40,426 bases of DNA from Burkholderiales bacterium (GTDB lineage Bacteria > Pseudomonadota > Gammaproteobacteria > Burkholderiales > Burkholderiaceae_E). The stretch covers positions 1 to 40,426 of the forward strand of contig SYIM01000303.1 in assembly GCA_005798775.1 (NCBI GenBank). Direction: 5' to 3'. Of this stretch, positions 1 to 10,000 are shown in pieces (within the stretch, counting starts at the first letter, position 1; each line of letters begins with the position of its first letter). The position numbers and the translations under genes are program-made. The notes under the pieces are model-generated. The model saw only the letters and a program-made list of their open reading frames with translations, did no database searches and had not been told where the DNA came from.

Positions 1-283
1 AATACACCCGCATCACGATCTCGAGGTCCCGAGCGAGCCGCGAGCGTTCAGCCACCAACCGGCCCGCGTACTCGCGCGCCGCTTCTGGATCGTGGATGGA
101 ACAGGGTCCGATGATGACCAGCATCCGGTCATCCATCCCGTGCAGAATCCGGTGTATTGCCTGCCTGGAACCCGCCACCACCAGGGCGGTGGTGTCATCA
201 AGCGGATACTCGCGCAGCAGATGAGCGGGCGGGGACAACTCGCGGTAGCCTCGGATCCGGGTGTCATCGGTGGTGACGCTCAT
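1..283 (-). CDS. aroG: 3-deoxy-7-phosphoheptulonate (DAHP) synthase, N-terminal part; gene runs off the left edge
   Basis: Reverse complement from ATG at 283 reads MSVTTDDTRIRGYRELSPPAHLLREYPLDDTTALVVAGSRQAIHRILHGMDDRMLVIIGPCSIHDPEAAREYAGRLVAERSRLARDLEIVMRVY; 'IGPCSIHDP' is the class I DAHP synthase signature. Absent from the ORF track because no stop lies in the window. Confidence 0.93.
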   Translation of the reverse strand, partial: MSVTTDDTRIRGYRELSPPAHLLREYPLDDTTALVVAGSRQAIHRILHGMDDRMLVIIGPCSIHDPEAAREYAGRLVAERSRLARDLEIVMRVY

Positions 284-340
284 GGTGCTCGACTCCAGTG
301 AACATAAAACAGGGCGGGGCCCGCTGCGGCACGGGCGCCG

Positions 341-375
341 GAAAAACAAAACCGCCGGGGGTTGAGGCCGGCGGT
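341..375 (-). terminator. Intrinsic terminator of the aroG attenuator
   Basis: On the minus strand: ACCGCCGG-CCTCAACCCC-CCGGCGGT hairpin (8-bp stem, 351-358 with 368-375) followed directly by TTTGTTTTT, between the leader ORF and aroG. Confidence 0.88.
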
Positions 376-396
376 CTTTGTCGGGTTGGATTCGTG

Positions 397-486
397 TCAG
401 CTGCGAACGCGGTCCCGACTCAGTCCGCCGGCGGGCGGAAAGCCGAAAAACGAATAAAACTCAAAATAACGGGTCGCAGTGCACAT
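397..486 (-). CDS. Phe/Tyr-rich leader peptide MCTATRYFEFYSFFGFPPAGGLSRDRVRS
   Basis: ATG at 486-484, TGA at 399-397; residues 7-16 are YFEFYSFFGF (5 Phe, 2 Tyr in 10). Sits before the terminator and DAHP synthase. Confidence 0.85.
   Translation of the reverse strand: MCTATRYFEFYSFFGFPPAGGLSRDRVRS
425..432 (-). promoter_or_regulatory. Antiterminator arm inside the leader ORF
   Basis: RNA GCCGGCGG (Pro-Ala-Gly-Gly codons of the leader) is exactly complementary to CCGCCGGC in the 5' arm of the terminator hairpin, so the two structures exclude each other. Confidence 0.75.
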
Positions 487-493
487 GCACTCG

Positions 494-523
494 AGTGTAG
501 CCGCAGCCCGCACCGCGCTGCAA
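494..523 (-). promoter_or_regulatory. Candidate sigma70-like promoter for the leader/aroG transcript
   Basis: Minus strand TTGCAG-18 nt-TACACT; expected start about 487-488, next to the leader ATG (486). Confidence 0.5.
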
Positions 524-593
524 GCCGGCGCGGGTTCCGGTCTGCTAGCATCCAACGCCGTTTCCCTGCCTGATGTTCGTTCACGGAGCCGAC

Positions 594-1628
594 ATGCCCA
601 GCCCCGATCGCGAAGCGACCCTGCTCGCCCTCTATCGAACCATGGCGCGCATCCGCGCTTTTGAAGACGCAGCCGAAGTGGCCAGTCGCGGCGGCCTGGC
701 GGCCTGGGGACCGCAAGCCGATCAGGCAACTGGCGGCGTGCCTGCGCAAGTGCGTGGCCCCCTTCACCTGTCCACTGGCCAGGAAGCCGTACCGGCGGGC
801 GTCTGCGCACACCTGAGCCCTGCTGACCCGATCACCTCCACGCATCGCGGACACGGCCACACCCTCGCCAAGGGCGCCGATCTCACCCGGATGATGATGG
901 AGCTCTTCGGCAAGGCGGGCGGTTTCTGCGGCGGCCGGGGCGGCTCCATGCACATCGCCGACTTTTCGGTCGGTATGCTGGGTGCCAACGGCGTGGTTGC
1001 AGCCAGCATCCCCATCGCAGTCGGTGCCGCGCACGCCATCCGGCTGCAGGGCCGCCCGGCGATCGCTACCGCATTCTTTGGCGACGGTGCCATCAACCGG
1101 GGGCCGTTCGCGGAAAGTCTCAACTGGGCAGCCGCCTACCATCTGCCCCTGCTCTTCGTATGCGAAGACAATCAGTGGTCAGCCACCACGCGCACCGATA
1201 CGCTGTCAGCCGGAGGCGGCGCAGCCGCGCGGGCCCGCGCTTACGGTATCGAGGCGGTGGAGGTCGACGGCAATGATGTCGAGGCGGTCCACGCCTGCGC
1301 GGGCGAGCTCGTTGCCAGGGTACGGGCCGAGGCCCGACCCGCGCTGATCCATGCGCGCACCTACCGCTTCAAGGGTCATGTGTCGGTTGACCCGGCCGCC
1401 TACCGCGATCCGGCCGAGCTCGCGCGAGCGCTCGAGCGCGATCCAATCGCCCTCGCCCGCAAACGGCTGAGCGAGCTCGGTGACGCGCTCGCAACAGCCG
1501 CGGTGATCGACGATGAAGCACGCGCCGAGGTCACGGCTGCGCTCGCGGCCGCGGCCGCTGCACCCTGGCCGTCAGTCACCGCGGCCTTCGAAGAGATTCA
1601 AAGCACGGGAGCCGGAAAATGGCTGTGA
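594..1628 (+). CDS. Thiamine-diphosphate-dependent 2-oxo acid/acetoin dehydrogenase E1 component, alpha subunit
   Basis: STGQEAVPAGVCAHL, THRGHGHTLAKGADLTRMMMELFGK, GGRGGSMHIADFSVGMLGANGVVAASIPIAVGAA, FFGDGAINRG (TPP motif). ATG at 594 preferred over upstream 573. Confidence 0.93.
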   Translation: MPSPDREATLLALYRTMARIRAFEDAAEVASRGGLAAWGPQADQATGGVPAQVRGPLHLSTGQEAVPAGVCAHLSPADPITSTHRGHGHTLAKGADLTRMMMELFGKAGGFCGGRGGSMHIADFSVGMLGANGVVAASIPIAVGAAHAIRLQGRPAIATAFFGDGAINRGPFAESLNWAAAYHLPLLFVCEDNQWSATTRTDTLSAGGGAAARARAYGIEAVEVDGNDVEAVHACAGELVARVRAEARPALIHARTYRFKGHVSVDPAAYRDPAELARALERDPIALARKRLSELGDALATAAVIDDEARAEVTAALAAAAAAPWPSVTAAFEEIQSTGAGKWL

Positions 1629-2578
1629 GCACCTACTCTCAAGCAGCGGTCGATGCTCTCTCGACCGCCATGCAGGCTGACCCGTCGGTGATTGCGATGG
1701 GGGAAGATATCGGCCGGGGCGGAATCTTCGGCCAATACCGTGGACTGCAGGCCAAATTTGGTGCCTCGCGCGTGATCGATACACCGATCTCGGAGGCCAC
1801 AATCGTGGGCGCGGCAGTCGGCATGGCACTCACCGGCATGCGGCCGGTCGTCGAACTGCGGGTGGTCGATTTCGCGCTCTGCGCCATGGATGAAATCGTC
1901 AATCAGGCTGCCAAGAACCGCTACATGTTCGGCGGCCAGGGGCGGGTCCCGGTCGTGCTGCGGATGCCGATCGGTATCTGGTCATCATCGGCCGCGCAGC
2001 ATTCGCAGTCACTCGAGAGCTGGTTTGCACACATTCCCGGACTGGTGGTGGTTGCGCCCGCCACGCCGCAGGACAACCACGATCTGCTGCAGGCCGCGCT
2101 CGCGTGTGGCGACCCGGTGGCCTATCTGGAGCACAAGGAGCTGTGGTCGATAGAGGGCGAGGTCGTCGCCTCTGAGGCGCTCCCGATCGGCCGCGCCCGC
2201 ATCGTGCGGCCGGGACGTGGCCTCACCATCGTGAGCTGGAGCCGTTCCGTACACCAGTGCGCAGAGGCCTGCGAGGCGCTCGCATCGCAGGGCATAAGCG
2301 CCGAGCTCATCGACCTGCGCACGCTCTGGCCCTGGGACCGCGAGACCGTTTTGGCCTCCGCCGCCCGAACAGGACGCCTTCTGATTGTCCACGAGGCCGT
2401 GCAGGTCGCAGGCTTTGGCGCCGAAATCGCCGCCACCATCGCCGAACTTGCGCCCGAGGTGCGGCTCGCCCGCCTGGGGGCGCTGCGCATTCCGGTGGGC
2501 TATTCGCCGGGGCTCGAGGCCCAGGCGCGGCTCACCCCAGACGCCATCGCCGCCCGGGCTCGGGCTCTGGCAACCTGA
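1619..2578 (+). CDS. 2-oxo acid/acetoin dehydrogenase E1 component, beta subunit
   Basis: Transketolase beta-like: VIAMGEDIGRGGIFGQYRGL, DTPISEATIVGAAVGMALTGMRPVVE, SLESWFAHIPGLVVVAPATPQD; overlaps the E1 alpha stop. Confidence 0.93.
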   Translation: MAVSTYSQAAVDALSTAMQADPSVIAMGEDIGRGGIFGQYRGLQAKFGASRVIDTPISEATIVGAAVGMALTGMRPVVELRVVDFALCAMDEIVNQAAKNRYMFGGQGRVPVVLRMPIGIWSSSAAQHSQSLESWFAHIPGLVVVAPATPQDNHDLLQAALACGDPVAYLEHKELWSIEGEVVASEALPIGRARIVRPGRGLTIVSWSRSVHQCAEACEALASQGISAELIDLRTLWPWDRETVLASAARTGRLLIVHEAVQVAGFGAEIAATIAELAPEVRLARLGALRIPVGYSPGLEAQARLTPDAIAARARALAT

Positions 2579-2679
2579 TCGAGCGCGGCCAGAGCGCGCC
2601 GCTGCACTAGAATGCCGATTGCAGCATCGGTCTGTGACCGTTGCGTTGCCATCGATCACCGCTAATCAGGAGACAATCC

Positions 2680-3717
2680 ATGGACCGTCGCTCAGTCTTG
2701 AAGGCCGGCACCGCCGGTGCCACCGCGCTCACCGCTCCGTTCATCATCCGCCCGTCACACGCGCAGCAATACCGCGCTGAGTATCGGCTGTCGACCGTGG
2801 TGGGGCCCGCCTTCCCTTGGGGCAAGGGCGGCGAGATCTGGGGCAACCTGGTGCGTGAACGCACCCAGGGCCGGATCAACATCAAGATGTATCCCGGCGT
2901 GTCGCTCATCAACGGCGACCAGACGCGTGAATTCTCCGCCATTCGTCAGGGCGTGATCGATATGTCCATCGGCTCGACCATCAACTGGTCGCCGCAGGTG
3001 AAAGAGCTGAACCTGTTCTCGCTACCCTTCCTGTCGCAGGACCACGCAGGACTTGATGCCATCACCGGCAGCGAGGCGGGTCAACGCACCATTCAGATTG
3101 TCGAAAAAGCGGGCGTGGTGCCGCTTGCCTGGGGCGAAAACGGATTCCGTGAGCTCACCAATTCGCGCCGCGAGATCCGGTCGCCCGCCGACATGAAAGG
3201 GCTCAAGTTCCGAATTGTAGGTTCACCCATTTTCACCGATGTGTTCACCGCGCTCGGTGCCAACCCCACGCAGATGAGCTGGGCCGACGCGCAGCCCGCA
3301 CTCGCCTCGGGTGCGGTGGAGGGTCAGGAGAACCCGATGCACATCTTCACCGCGGCCAAGCTCCACACGCTCGCGCAGAAGTTCGTGACCCGTTGGGGCT
3401 ATGTCGCAGACCCCCTCATCTTCGTGGTCAATCGCGAGGTCTGGCAGTCATGGTCGCCCGCTGATCAGGAAATCGTGCGCGCATCGGCCATTGAGGCCGG
3501 CAAGCAGGAAATCGCCATTGCTCGCAAGGGTCTCACCAAGACCGACACCTCCATGATCCGCGAGGTTGAGGCGCTGGGCGTCAAGGTCACCGAGCTCACG
3601 CCGGCGGAGAAGGCCGAGTTCCAGCGCGTGCTGAAACCGGTCTACGACAAGTGGGCCAAGACCATCGGTTCCGACCTGGTGAAGATCGCTGAAGATGCGG
3701 TCGCGCGCCGCAGCTGA
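2680..3717 (+). CDS. TRAP transporter substrate-binding protein (DctP family) with Tat-like signal
   Basis: MDRRSVLKAGTAGATALTAPFIIRPSHAQ signal; DctP features (MKGLKFRIVGSPIFTDVFTALGANPTQMSWADAQPALASGAVEGQENP). Start set at 2680. Confidence 0.93.
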   Translation: MDRRSVLKAGTAGATALTAPFIIRPSHAQQYRAEYRLSTVVGPAFPWGKGGEIWGNLVRERTQGRINIKMYPGVSLINGDQTREFSAIRQGVIDMSIGSTINWSPQVKELNLFSLPFLSQDHAGLDAITGSEAGQRTIQIVEKAGVVPLAWGENGFRELTNSRREIRSPADMKGLKFRIVGSPIFTDVFTALGANPTQMSWADAQPALASGAVEGQENPMHIFTAAKLHTLAQKFVTRWGYVADPLIFVVNREVWQSWSPADQEIVRASAIEAGKQEIAIARKGLTKTDTSMIREVEALGVKVTELTPAEKAEFQRVLKPVYDKWAKTIGSDLVKIAEDAVARRS

Positions 3718-3729
3718 TCCTCTAGCATC

Positions 3730-4260
3730 GTGACCGAATCCCCGCCGCCCCCGGCTTGTGCGCCTGTCGCCGAGCCGGGACTGGCGCCGGGGCCTTCGAC
3801 CCCGCGGCGCCTTCTGCCCGAAGACCGCATCGGCGCGGTGCTGATGGCACTGCTCGCCCTCATTACCTTTGCCAATGTGGTGGTCCGGTATCTCACGGAC
3901 CAATCGTTTGCCTGGACCGAAGAATTGTCGGTCGTGCTGATGGTGCTGCTCACCATGGTGGCGGCCAGCGCCGCTGTCGTCCGTAACGTGCATGTCCGGA
4001 TCGAGGTGCTGATTGACGGTGCTTCGCCCGCCCGGGCGCGCGCCCTCGAATCGCTCGCCGCACTCGCGTCCGTGATCGCCTGGCTGCTACTCACTGGTCT
4101 GGGCTCGCGACTCGCCTGGGATGACTACCGGTTCGATGTCACTACCCCTGGAATCGGGCTGCCGCAGTGGTGGTACACGATCTGGCTGCCCATCCTGGCG
4201 CTCCTCCTCGCCGCACGCTGCATGCAGCGCCTGGTGAGACTCTGGGCACCCAAATCGTGA
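3730..4260 (+). CDS. TRAP transporter small permease (DctQ family)
   Basis: GTG start; four hydrophobic segments, FANVVVRYLTDQSFAWTEELSVVLMV typical of DctQ; lies between DctP and DctM. Confidence 0.88.
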   Translation: MTESPPPPACAPVAEPGLAPGPSTPRRLLPEDRIGAVLMALLALITFANVVVRYLTDQSFAWTEELSVVLMVLLTMVAASAAVVRNVHVRIEVLIDGASPARARALESLAALASVIAWLLLTGLGSRLAWDDYRFDVTTPGIGLPQWWYTIWLPILALLLAARCMQRLVRLWAPKS

Positions 4261-5540
4261 CCGGTCTGCTTATCTTTGTGGTCTTCATTGCGCTGATGGT
4301 GGCGGGTGTACCGATCGGCATCGCACTGATGCTGGGTGGTGCAGTCGGCATAGGCGTGGGCGGACTCGGCTGGCTCGCGATTCCGAATAATTTTTATTCC
4401 GGGATCGCGAAGTACCCGTTGCTTGCGCTACCCATGTTCGTGTTGGTGGGAGCCATCTTCGACCGCTCCGGGGTGGCTAAACGCCTGGTCGACTTTGCGA
4501 TCGCCATCGTGGGGCGCGGGCCGGGCATGCTGCCGCTCGTTGCGATTGCGGTGGCGATGTTCCTGGGCGGCATCTCTGGGTCGGGGCCGGCAAACGCCGC
4601 AGCCGTCGGTGGCGTGATGCTTGCAGCCATGGCGCGGGCGGGTTATCCACCCGCCTACTCGGCGAGCGTGATCGGTGCGGCTGCGGCCACCGATATCCTC
4701 ATTCCGCCCTCCATCGCCTTCATCGTCTATTCGGTGATGGTACCGGGGGCATCGGTTCCCGCACTGTTCGCAGCCGGGATGATTCCCGGCATCCTCGCGG
4801 GCCTCGCCCTCATCGTGCCGGCAGTCTGGCTCGCCCGGCGACACGGCTTCGGCGCGGCCGAGGCCGACGAGCCACGCCCGCCATTTTGGCGGGCGCTGCG
4901 TGAGGCCACCTGGGGGCTGTTCGCGCCCGTGCTGATTCTGGGCGGGATGCGCGCGGGCTGGTTCACCCCAACGGAAGCTGCGGTAGTCGCGGTGTTTTAC
5001 GGTCTCTTCGTAGGCATGTTCATTCACCGAACCATCCGCCTGCGCGACCTCACCAATATCCTGGTCGAGGCGGCCGAGTTATCGGGCGTGATCATGATCG
5101 TGATCGCGCTTGCAAGCATCTTCGCCTATGCGGTGAACACGCTTGGCATCGTTGATCCGCTCGCCCGCGCGATACTGGACAGCGGTATCGGGTCATTCGG
5201 CGCATTGGCAGTAATCATCATCGTGCTGTTGTTTGTCGGCATGGTGCTCGACGGCGTATCAATCTTTCTGATTTTCGTGCCGCTCCTGATGCCGCTGATG
5301 AAGGCCTACGGCTGGCACCCGGTATGGTTTGGCGTTCTGCTCACCTACATGGTGGCGATCGGCCAGTTCACGCCGCCGGTGGCGGTCAACCTGATGGTCT
5401 CAGCGCGGCTCGCGGGTGTTCGGATCGAACAGACCGTGCCGTGGGTCATGTGGCTGGTCTTTGCGATGGGCGTGGTGTTGGTGGCGGTTGTAGCCATCCC
5501 CGACCTCGCCTTGTGGCTGCCACGGGTGCTCGGTTACTGA
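4257..5540 (+). CDS. TRAP transporter large permease (DctM family)
   Basis: GTGA overlap with DctQ; GGISGSGPANAAAVGGVMLAAMARAGYPPAYSASVIGAAAATDILIPPSIAFIVY is a DctM signature. Confidence 0.93.
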   Translation: MTGLLIFVVFIALMVAGVPIGIALMLGGAVGIGVGGLGWLAIPNNFYSGIAKYPLLALPMFVLVGAIFDRSGVAKRLVDFAIAIVGRGPGMLPLVAIAVAMFLGGISGSGPANAAAVGGVMLAAMARAGYPPAYSASVIGAAAATDILIPPSIAFIVYSVMVPGASVPALFAAGMIPGILAGLALIVPAVWLARRHGFGAAEADEPRPPFWRALREATWGLFAPVLILGGMRAGWFTPTEAAVVAVFYGLFVGMFIHRTIRLRDLTNILVEAAELSGVIMIVIALASIFAYAVNTLGIVDPLARAILDSGIGSFGALAVIIIVLLFVGMVLDGVSIFLIFVPLLMPLMKAYGWHPVWFGVLLTYMVAIGQFTPPVAVNLMVSARLAGVRIEQTVPWVMWLVFAMGVVLVAVVAIPDLALWLPRVLGY

Positions 5541-5567
5541 GGCTGCCACGCCGGCCACCCCGCAGCG

Positions 5568-7028
5568 TCAGCCCGTTCCGCCCACGGTCAGGCCTTCGAT
5601 GCGCAGGGTCGGCTGGCCCACGCCAACCGGTACGCTCTGTCCGTCCTTGCCACAGACGCCGACGCCTGAATCAAGCCGCATGTCGTTGCCGATGAGTGTC
5701 ACGCGCTTGAGCGCCTCCGGGCCGTCTCCAATCAGCGTCGCGCCTTTCACCGGATATTGCAGCTTGCCGTTTTCTACCCACCAGGCCTCGGAAGCGGAGA
5801 AAACGAACTTACCGTTGGTGATGTCAACCTGACCACCGCCGAAATTGGCAGCGTAGATACCGCGATCCACCGACGCGATGATTTCTTTCGGATCACGCGT
5901 ACCCGACAGCATGAAAGTATTGGTCATGCGAGGCATGGGCAGATGCGCGAATGATTCGCGCCTGCCGTTCCCGGTGATCGCCGACCGCGACAGCCGTGCG
6001 TTCAACATGTCCTGCATGTAGCCCCGCAGAATACCGTCTTCGATCAGCACGTTACGCTGTGTGGGATGACCCTCGTCGTCGATGTTGAGCGACCCTCTCC
6101 GGCCGGCGAGGGTGCCGTCGTCGACTACCGTGACCCCGGGGGCCGCTACCCGCTCGCCAACCCGACCCGAAAACACCGACGAGCCCTTACGATTGAAATC
6201 GCCTTCCAGACCATGTCCGACGGCCTCGTGCAGAAGAACCCCTGGCCATCCCGCACCAAGCACCACGGTCATGGTGCCGGCGGGCGCCGGCCGCGCCTCC
6301 AAATTGGTGAGCGCCGCTTTCACCGCCTCGTCGACGTAGCGCGACAGCGCTGCATCATCAAAGACATCGAAACCCGAGCGCCCGCCACCGCCGCTATGCC
6401 CCTGCTCGCGGCGCCCGGCCTGCTCAGCGATGACCGTGACCGACAGGCGAACCAGCGGCCGTACATCGGCTGCGATCAGGCCATCGGAACGGGCCACCAG
6501 CACGACGTCATACTCGCCCGCGAGGCCCGCCATGACCTGCACGACGCGCGGGTCGCGGGCGCGCGCCATGGCTTCGACCCGCTCCAGCAGTGCCACCTTG
6601 GCCGCCGCTTCCATGCCGATGATCGGGTCATCACGACCATACAGCGCGTGACCCCCTGAACCCTTCATCGCCGAGGCCACCTTCACACGCCCGCTACCTC
6701 GCCGGGCAATGGTACGGGTGGCCTGAGCCGCAGAGCGAAGTGCGTCGAGACTGATGTCATCGGAATAGGCGAACGCGGTCTTATCCCCACTCACCGCGCG
6801 CACCCCCACCCCGCGATCGATCGAGAAACTGCCGGACTTAACGATGCCTTCCTCGAGGCTCCAGCCTTCACTGCGCGTGAACTGGAAGTAGAGATCGGCA
6901 TGGTCCACCCGATGCTCGAAAATTTCAGCGAGCACCCGCTGTAACCGCGATTCGTCGAGGCCATAGGGTTCAAGGAGTAGCGATCGGGCGACTGCCAGAT
7001 GCTGGAGGGGGGGGTGCGTAAGTTTCAT
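5568..7028 (-). CDS. tldD: TldD-family metalloprotease
   Basis: [85 protein letters not shown] (HExxxH). Confidence 0.95.
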   Translation of the reverse strand: MKLTHPPLQHLAVARSLLLEPYGLDESRLQRVLAEIFEHRVDHADLYFQFTRSEGWSLEEGIVKSGSFSIDRGVGVRAVSGDKTAFAYSDDISLDALRSAAQATRTIARRGSGRVKVASAMKGSGGHALYGRDDPIIGMEAAAKVALLERVEAMARARDPRVVQVMAGLAGEYDVVLVARSDGLIAADVRPLVRLSVTVIAEQAGRREQGHSGGGGRSGFDVFDDAALSRYVDEAVKAALTNLEARPAPAGTMTVVLGAGWPGVLLHEAVGHGLEGDFNRKGSSVFSGRVGERVAAPGVTVVDDGTLAGRRGSLNIDDEGHPTQRNVLIEDGILRGYMQDMLNARLSRSAITGNGRRESFAHLPMPRMTNTFMLSGTRDPKEIIASVDRGIYAANFGGGQVDITNGKFVFSASEAWWVENGKLQYPVKGATLIGDGPEALKRVTLIGNDMRLDSGVGVCGKDGQSVPVGVGQPTLRIEGLTVGGTG

Positions 7029-7078
7029 GTTGAGATCCTAACTCAGGCGAGGCGGTGCGCGCAGCGACCACCCGACGG

Positions 7079-10000
7079 TCAGCGGGGCGCAGGCGCCGCC
7101 GGCACATCAAACCGGGGACGGGCGCGCTCCACGACACTCGGGTCGGCCCACGAACCCGTAACGTCGTACTCGTAGGAAAACATGTCCTGGAGCGGCTTGC
7201 GGAATGCCCACTGTGCAAGAAAGGTTCCGAGCCCGATTGCCGGGTTGGCCACGGCGGCATAGGCAAGCGAGGCGAGGCCTGCATTGAGTTCCGGCCGCAC
7301 CTCGACGCGCAGCTTCTGGGTCTCATCGGCAAGGTTCACCGAGCCGCGAATACCTACCTGCGCCTGGACCCCCCGCATGCGGAAATCGTTGGTGGTGGCC
7401 ACGCCCGAAGCGATCGCGGCCCGGCCGCCTATCTGATCGAAGGCAAAGCCCTCGGCAAAGATGTCGCGAAAATCGAGCGATAGCCGCCGCGGCAGCGACT
7501 GCAAGTTCAGTACGCCGATCAGCTTGCTCAGCCCTGGCTCGGTTTTTAGAAACTGCCCCTTACCGGCCTGAAAATCGAGTTCGCCGGTGAGTGACCCATA
7601 ATCGATGGCAAGCGGCGAGCCCTCCCAACGTACGTTTCCAGCGAGCCGCCCTGGACCGCCGCCGCTCACTGCACCGACCACGCCGAAGGTTTCCAGCAGA
7701 CGCGCAGGTTCGCGAATGCCCAGTTCAAAATTGAGCGCGGTCCAGCGTGCCGCCCCCAGCCGGCTCGCTTCCCAGGTGCCGGTTGCGTCAAGACGCCCGC
7801 CCGGATGGTCGATTCGTAGCCGCTCAAGCTGCCACGCCGGGTGGTCGCCGTCGGCCGCGTTGGCGGCGCGCAGACTCATCTGCCCGAGTTCGCGACCGGA
7901 CAGGATCAGCTTGTCGGTCTCAATGTCCAGCGCGGGCAGCCGCGTGGGCGCGGTATCCAGCAAGCGTTCGATGTCGCTCTGACGGTTACGCGGCACATTC
8001 AGCACCGAGAGCCGCGCCTGAACCGCACCGGCGGGCAGACCGACGCGGGCTGGCTGCCATGCCACCAGTCCGTTGATCTCGCGCGCGGCAATACTGGCGC
8101 GCCACATGTTGTCCAGCCGCGTCGCGCCTAGCACCACACCGGTGAAATCTTTTCCGCCGACGATCAGCGAATCGGTGATCAGCGACACACGGTTAAGTGC
8201 GATGCGCTCGGCCAGGCGCCCACCCCGCATGGGGATGTGCGTAGCGTCGGCGCGCGCCGACGCACCGGGTGGCGGCGGCGCCAGGGCGCGCTCCCACTCG
8301 CTCATGTCGAGGCGCGGGATGCGGAGGTCGAGCGCCATGCCCTCCGATGGCAGCTGGGCGGGGGTACCGATGGCAATGACCGCCCTTGCCGCATTCGGCG
8401 CGGCCGAGCGCTCGAAAATTGCTTGAACATCGTCTCGCAAGCTGATGCGAACGGTCTCAGCCCGCTGCGAGTCGCGCGGACGGATCCAGTCGACGGTCAA
8501 GGGCCAGACGCCGCCAGGCTTCTTCGCAAACGGCGCAGGAAAGGCGCTGCCGATCGATTCGAGCCGCGATTCGAGGCGCCCATGAACGCCCTGCGGACCC
8601 ATATCAATGCTCGCCTGCCAGTCAGCATGCCCCGTGATCTGATCGATCCGCAGGTCAGGAAACAAAACCCCCAGTTCGGCCGCCGGCAACGCTCCCTGCG
8701 CGTCGATCCGGAGCGCCCTGCCAATCGGGGCGTTTAGCCTGACCTGTAACGGCCTGCCCAGCCAGCGGGCATTGAGCGACTCCGCACGAATGCCTCGCGC
8801 ATCGAATCGGATCTCGCCCGCAATACCGGTGAAAGCAGGCGCACCGGGCGCCAGGCGCAGCTCATTGCCGTTGAAAACCACCCGGCCGCTGTAGCCGGTT
8901 GCGCCCCCCTGGCCCAGACCGATATCGAGGTCGAGCGCGAGGTCGGCTGCGCCCCCGGTCTGCCAGGCCTTCACCTGAGGATCCACGCCACTCCCGATCG
9001 GGCTGGCGTAGACATAGTGCAGCATCGTGGCGAGTGGCCCCTGCGCCAGGCCACGAATCGCGATCACAGGACGGGCGAGATCAGGAATCCTGGCAGTGAT
9101 CTCGCGAAGTCCAACCCCTAGCGTCGCGGCAGACTCGGCCGTCAGGTCCATGGCCGCGCGGTCAAAGGTAAGCGTGCCACGAATACGATCGATGCCCGGC
9201 CATTGCGGCAAAAAACCGAGCGCCGCCTGATCGAGCTTTGCCTCAACCCTGAACTCGCCCAGGCTCGCCTCGCGAAAAGGGAAATCAGCCAGGTCACCGC
9301 GCAGGCGAAGCCGGGCCTCCGCGCGCCCCGCACCGCCCACAGCGCGGCCCACCCAGCCGCGTACATCGGTATCGATGCTCATCGGAAGGTAGGCCGCTAC
9401 CCGTGCGGGGTTCACTCGATTAAGGGCGGTAGCGACATCCACTTCGCCCAGGGCGGAACGCCCCACGCTTCGCCATCGTCCGTTGAGGGTGCCGGCGAGG
9501 TCGGCGTTCGCAAAATTGAGCCCCGCCGCATACAGCTCGATAACGCCCGCGGCACCGCTTTCATCAGGCGACTCGATCTTCCAGCCCACTGTGCCGGCAA
9601 GGCTCGCAAGCGGCACCAGCGGCTCGGCCAACACCCCCGGAAACCGAATAGACGCCCCGGAGGATTCGAGCTGAAGTTGGCCCGAGTTACCGTGAATGTC
9701 AACGCTACCGCTCAGGTTTGTGACCGCAGGCCAGCGGCTCGCAGGCGCGCCACGACGCTCCACGCGTCGCACACTGAGCCGCTCAAACCCGATATTGATT
9801 GAGGGTTGCTGGCCCGCCATATCCCAGGCCATCGAGGCTCCGGTGACCCGTCCGCTCACCGCGATCTGAGAGAGCGGCGCGAGCCATCGGTCTGGCAGTG
9901 GCAGGCGGCGTGCAGCCTCGAGCATCCGGTTGGCGTCAAACCCCCGCAGCGACAACTGGCCCGAAACCGGCAGCAGCGTCTCAGGCTCGAGGGTGATGCG

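Noticed and set aside
420-1142. Long minus-strand ORF (240 aa) opposite E1 alpha, and similar long antisense ORFs (e.g. 12213..13076 -, 22139..23179 +, 16294..17232 -)
   Set aside because: High-GC shadow ORFs opposite clearly conserved genes; Arg/Pro/Ala-rich low-complexity translations with no recognisable motifs.
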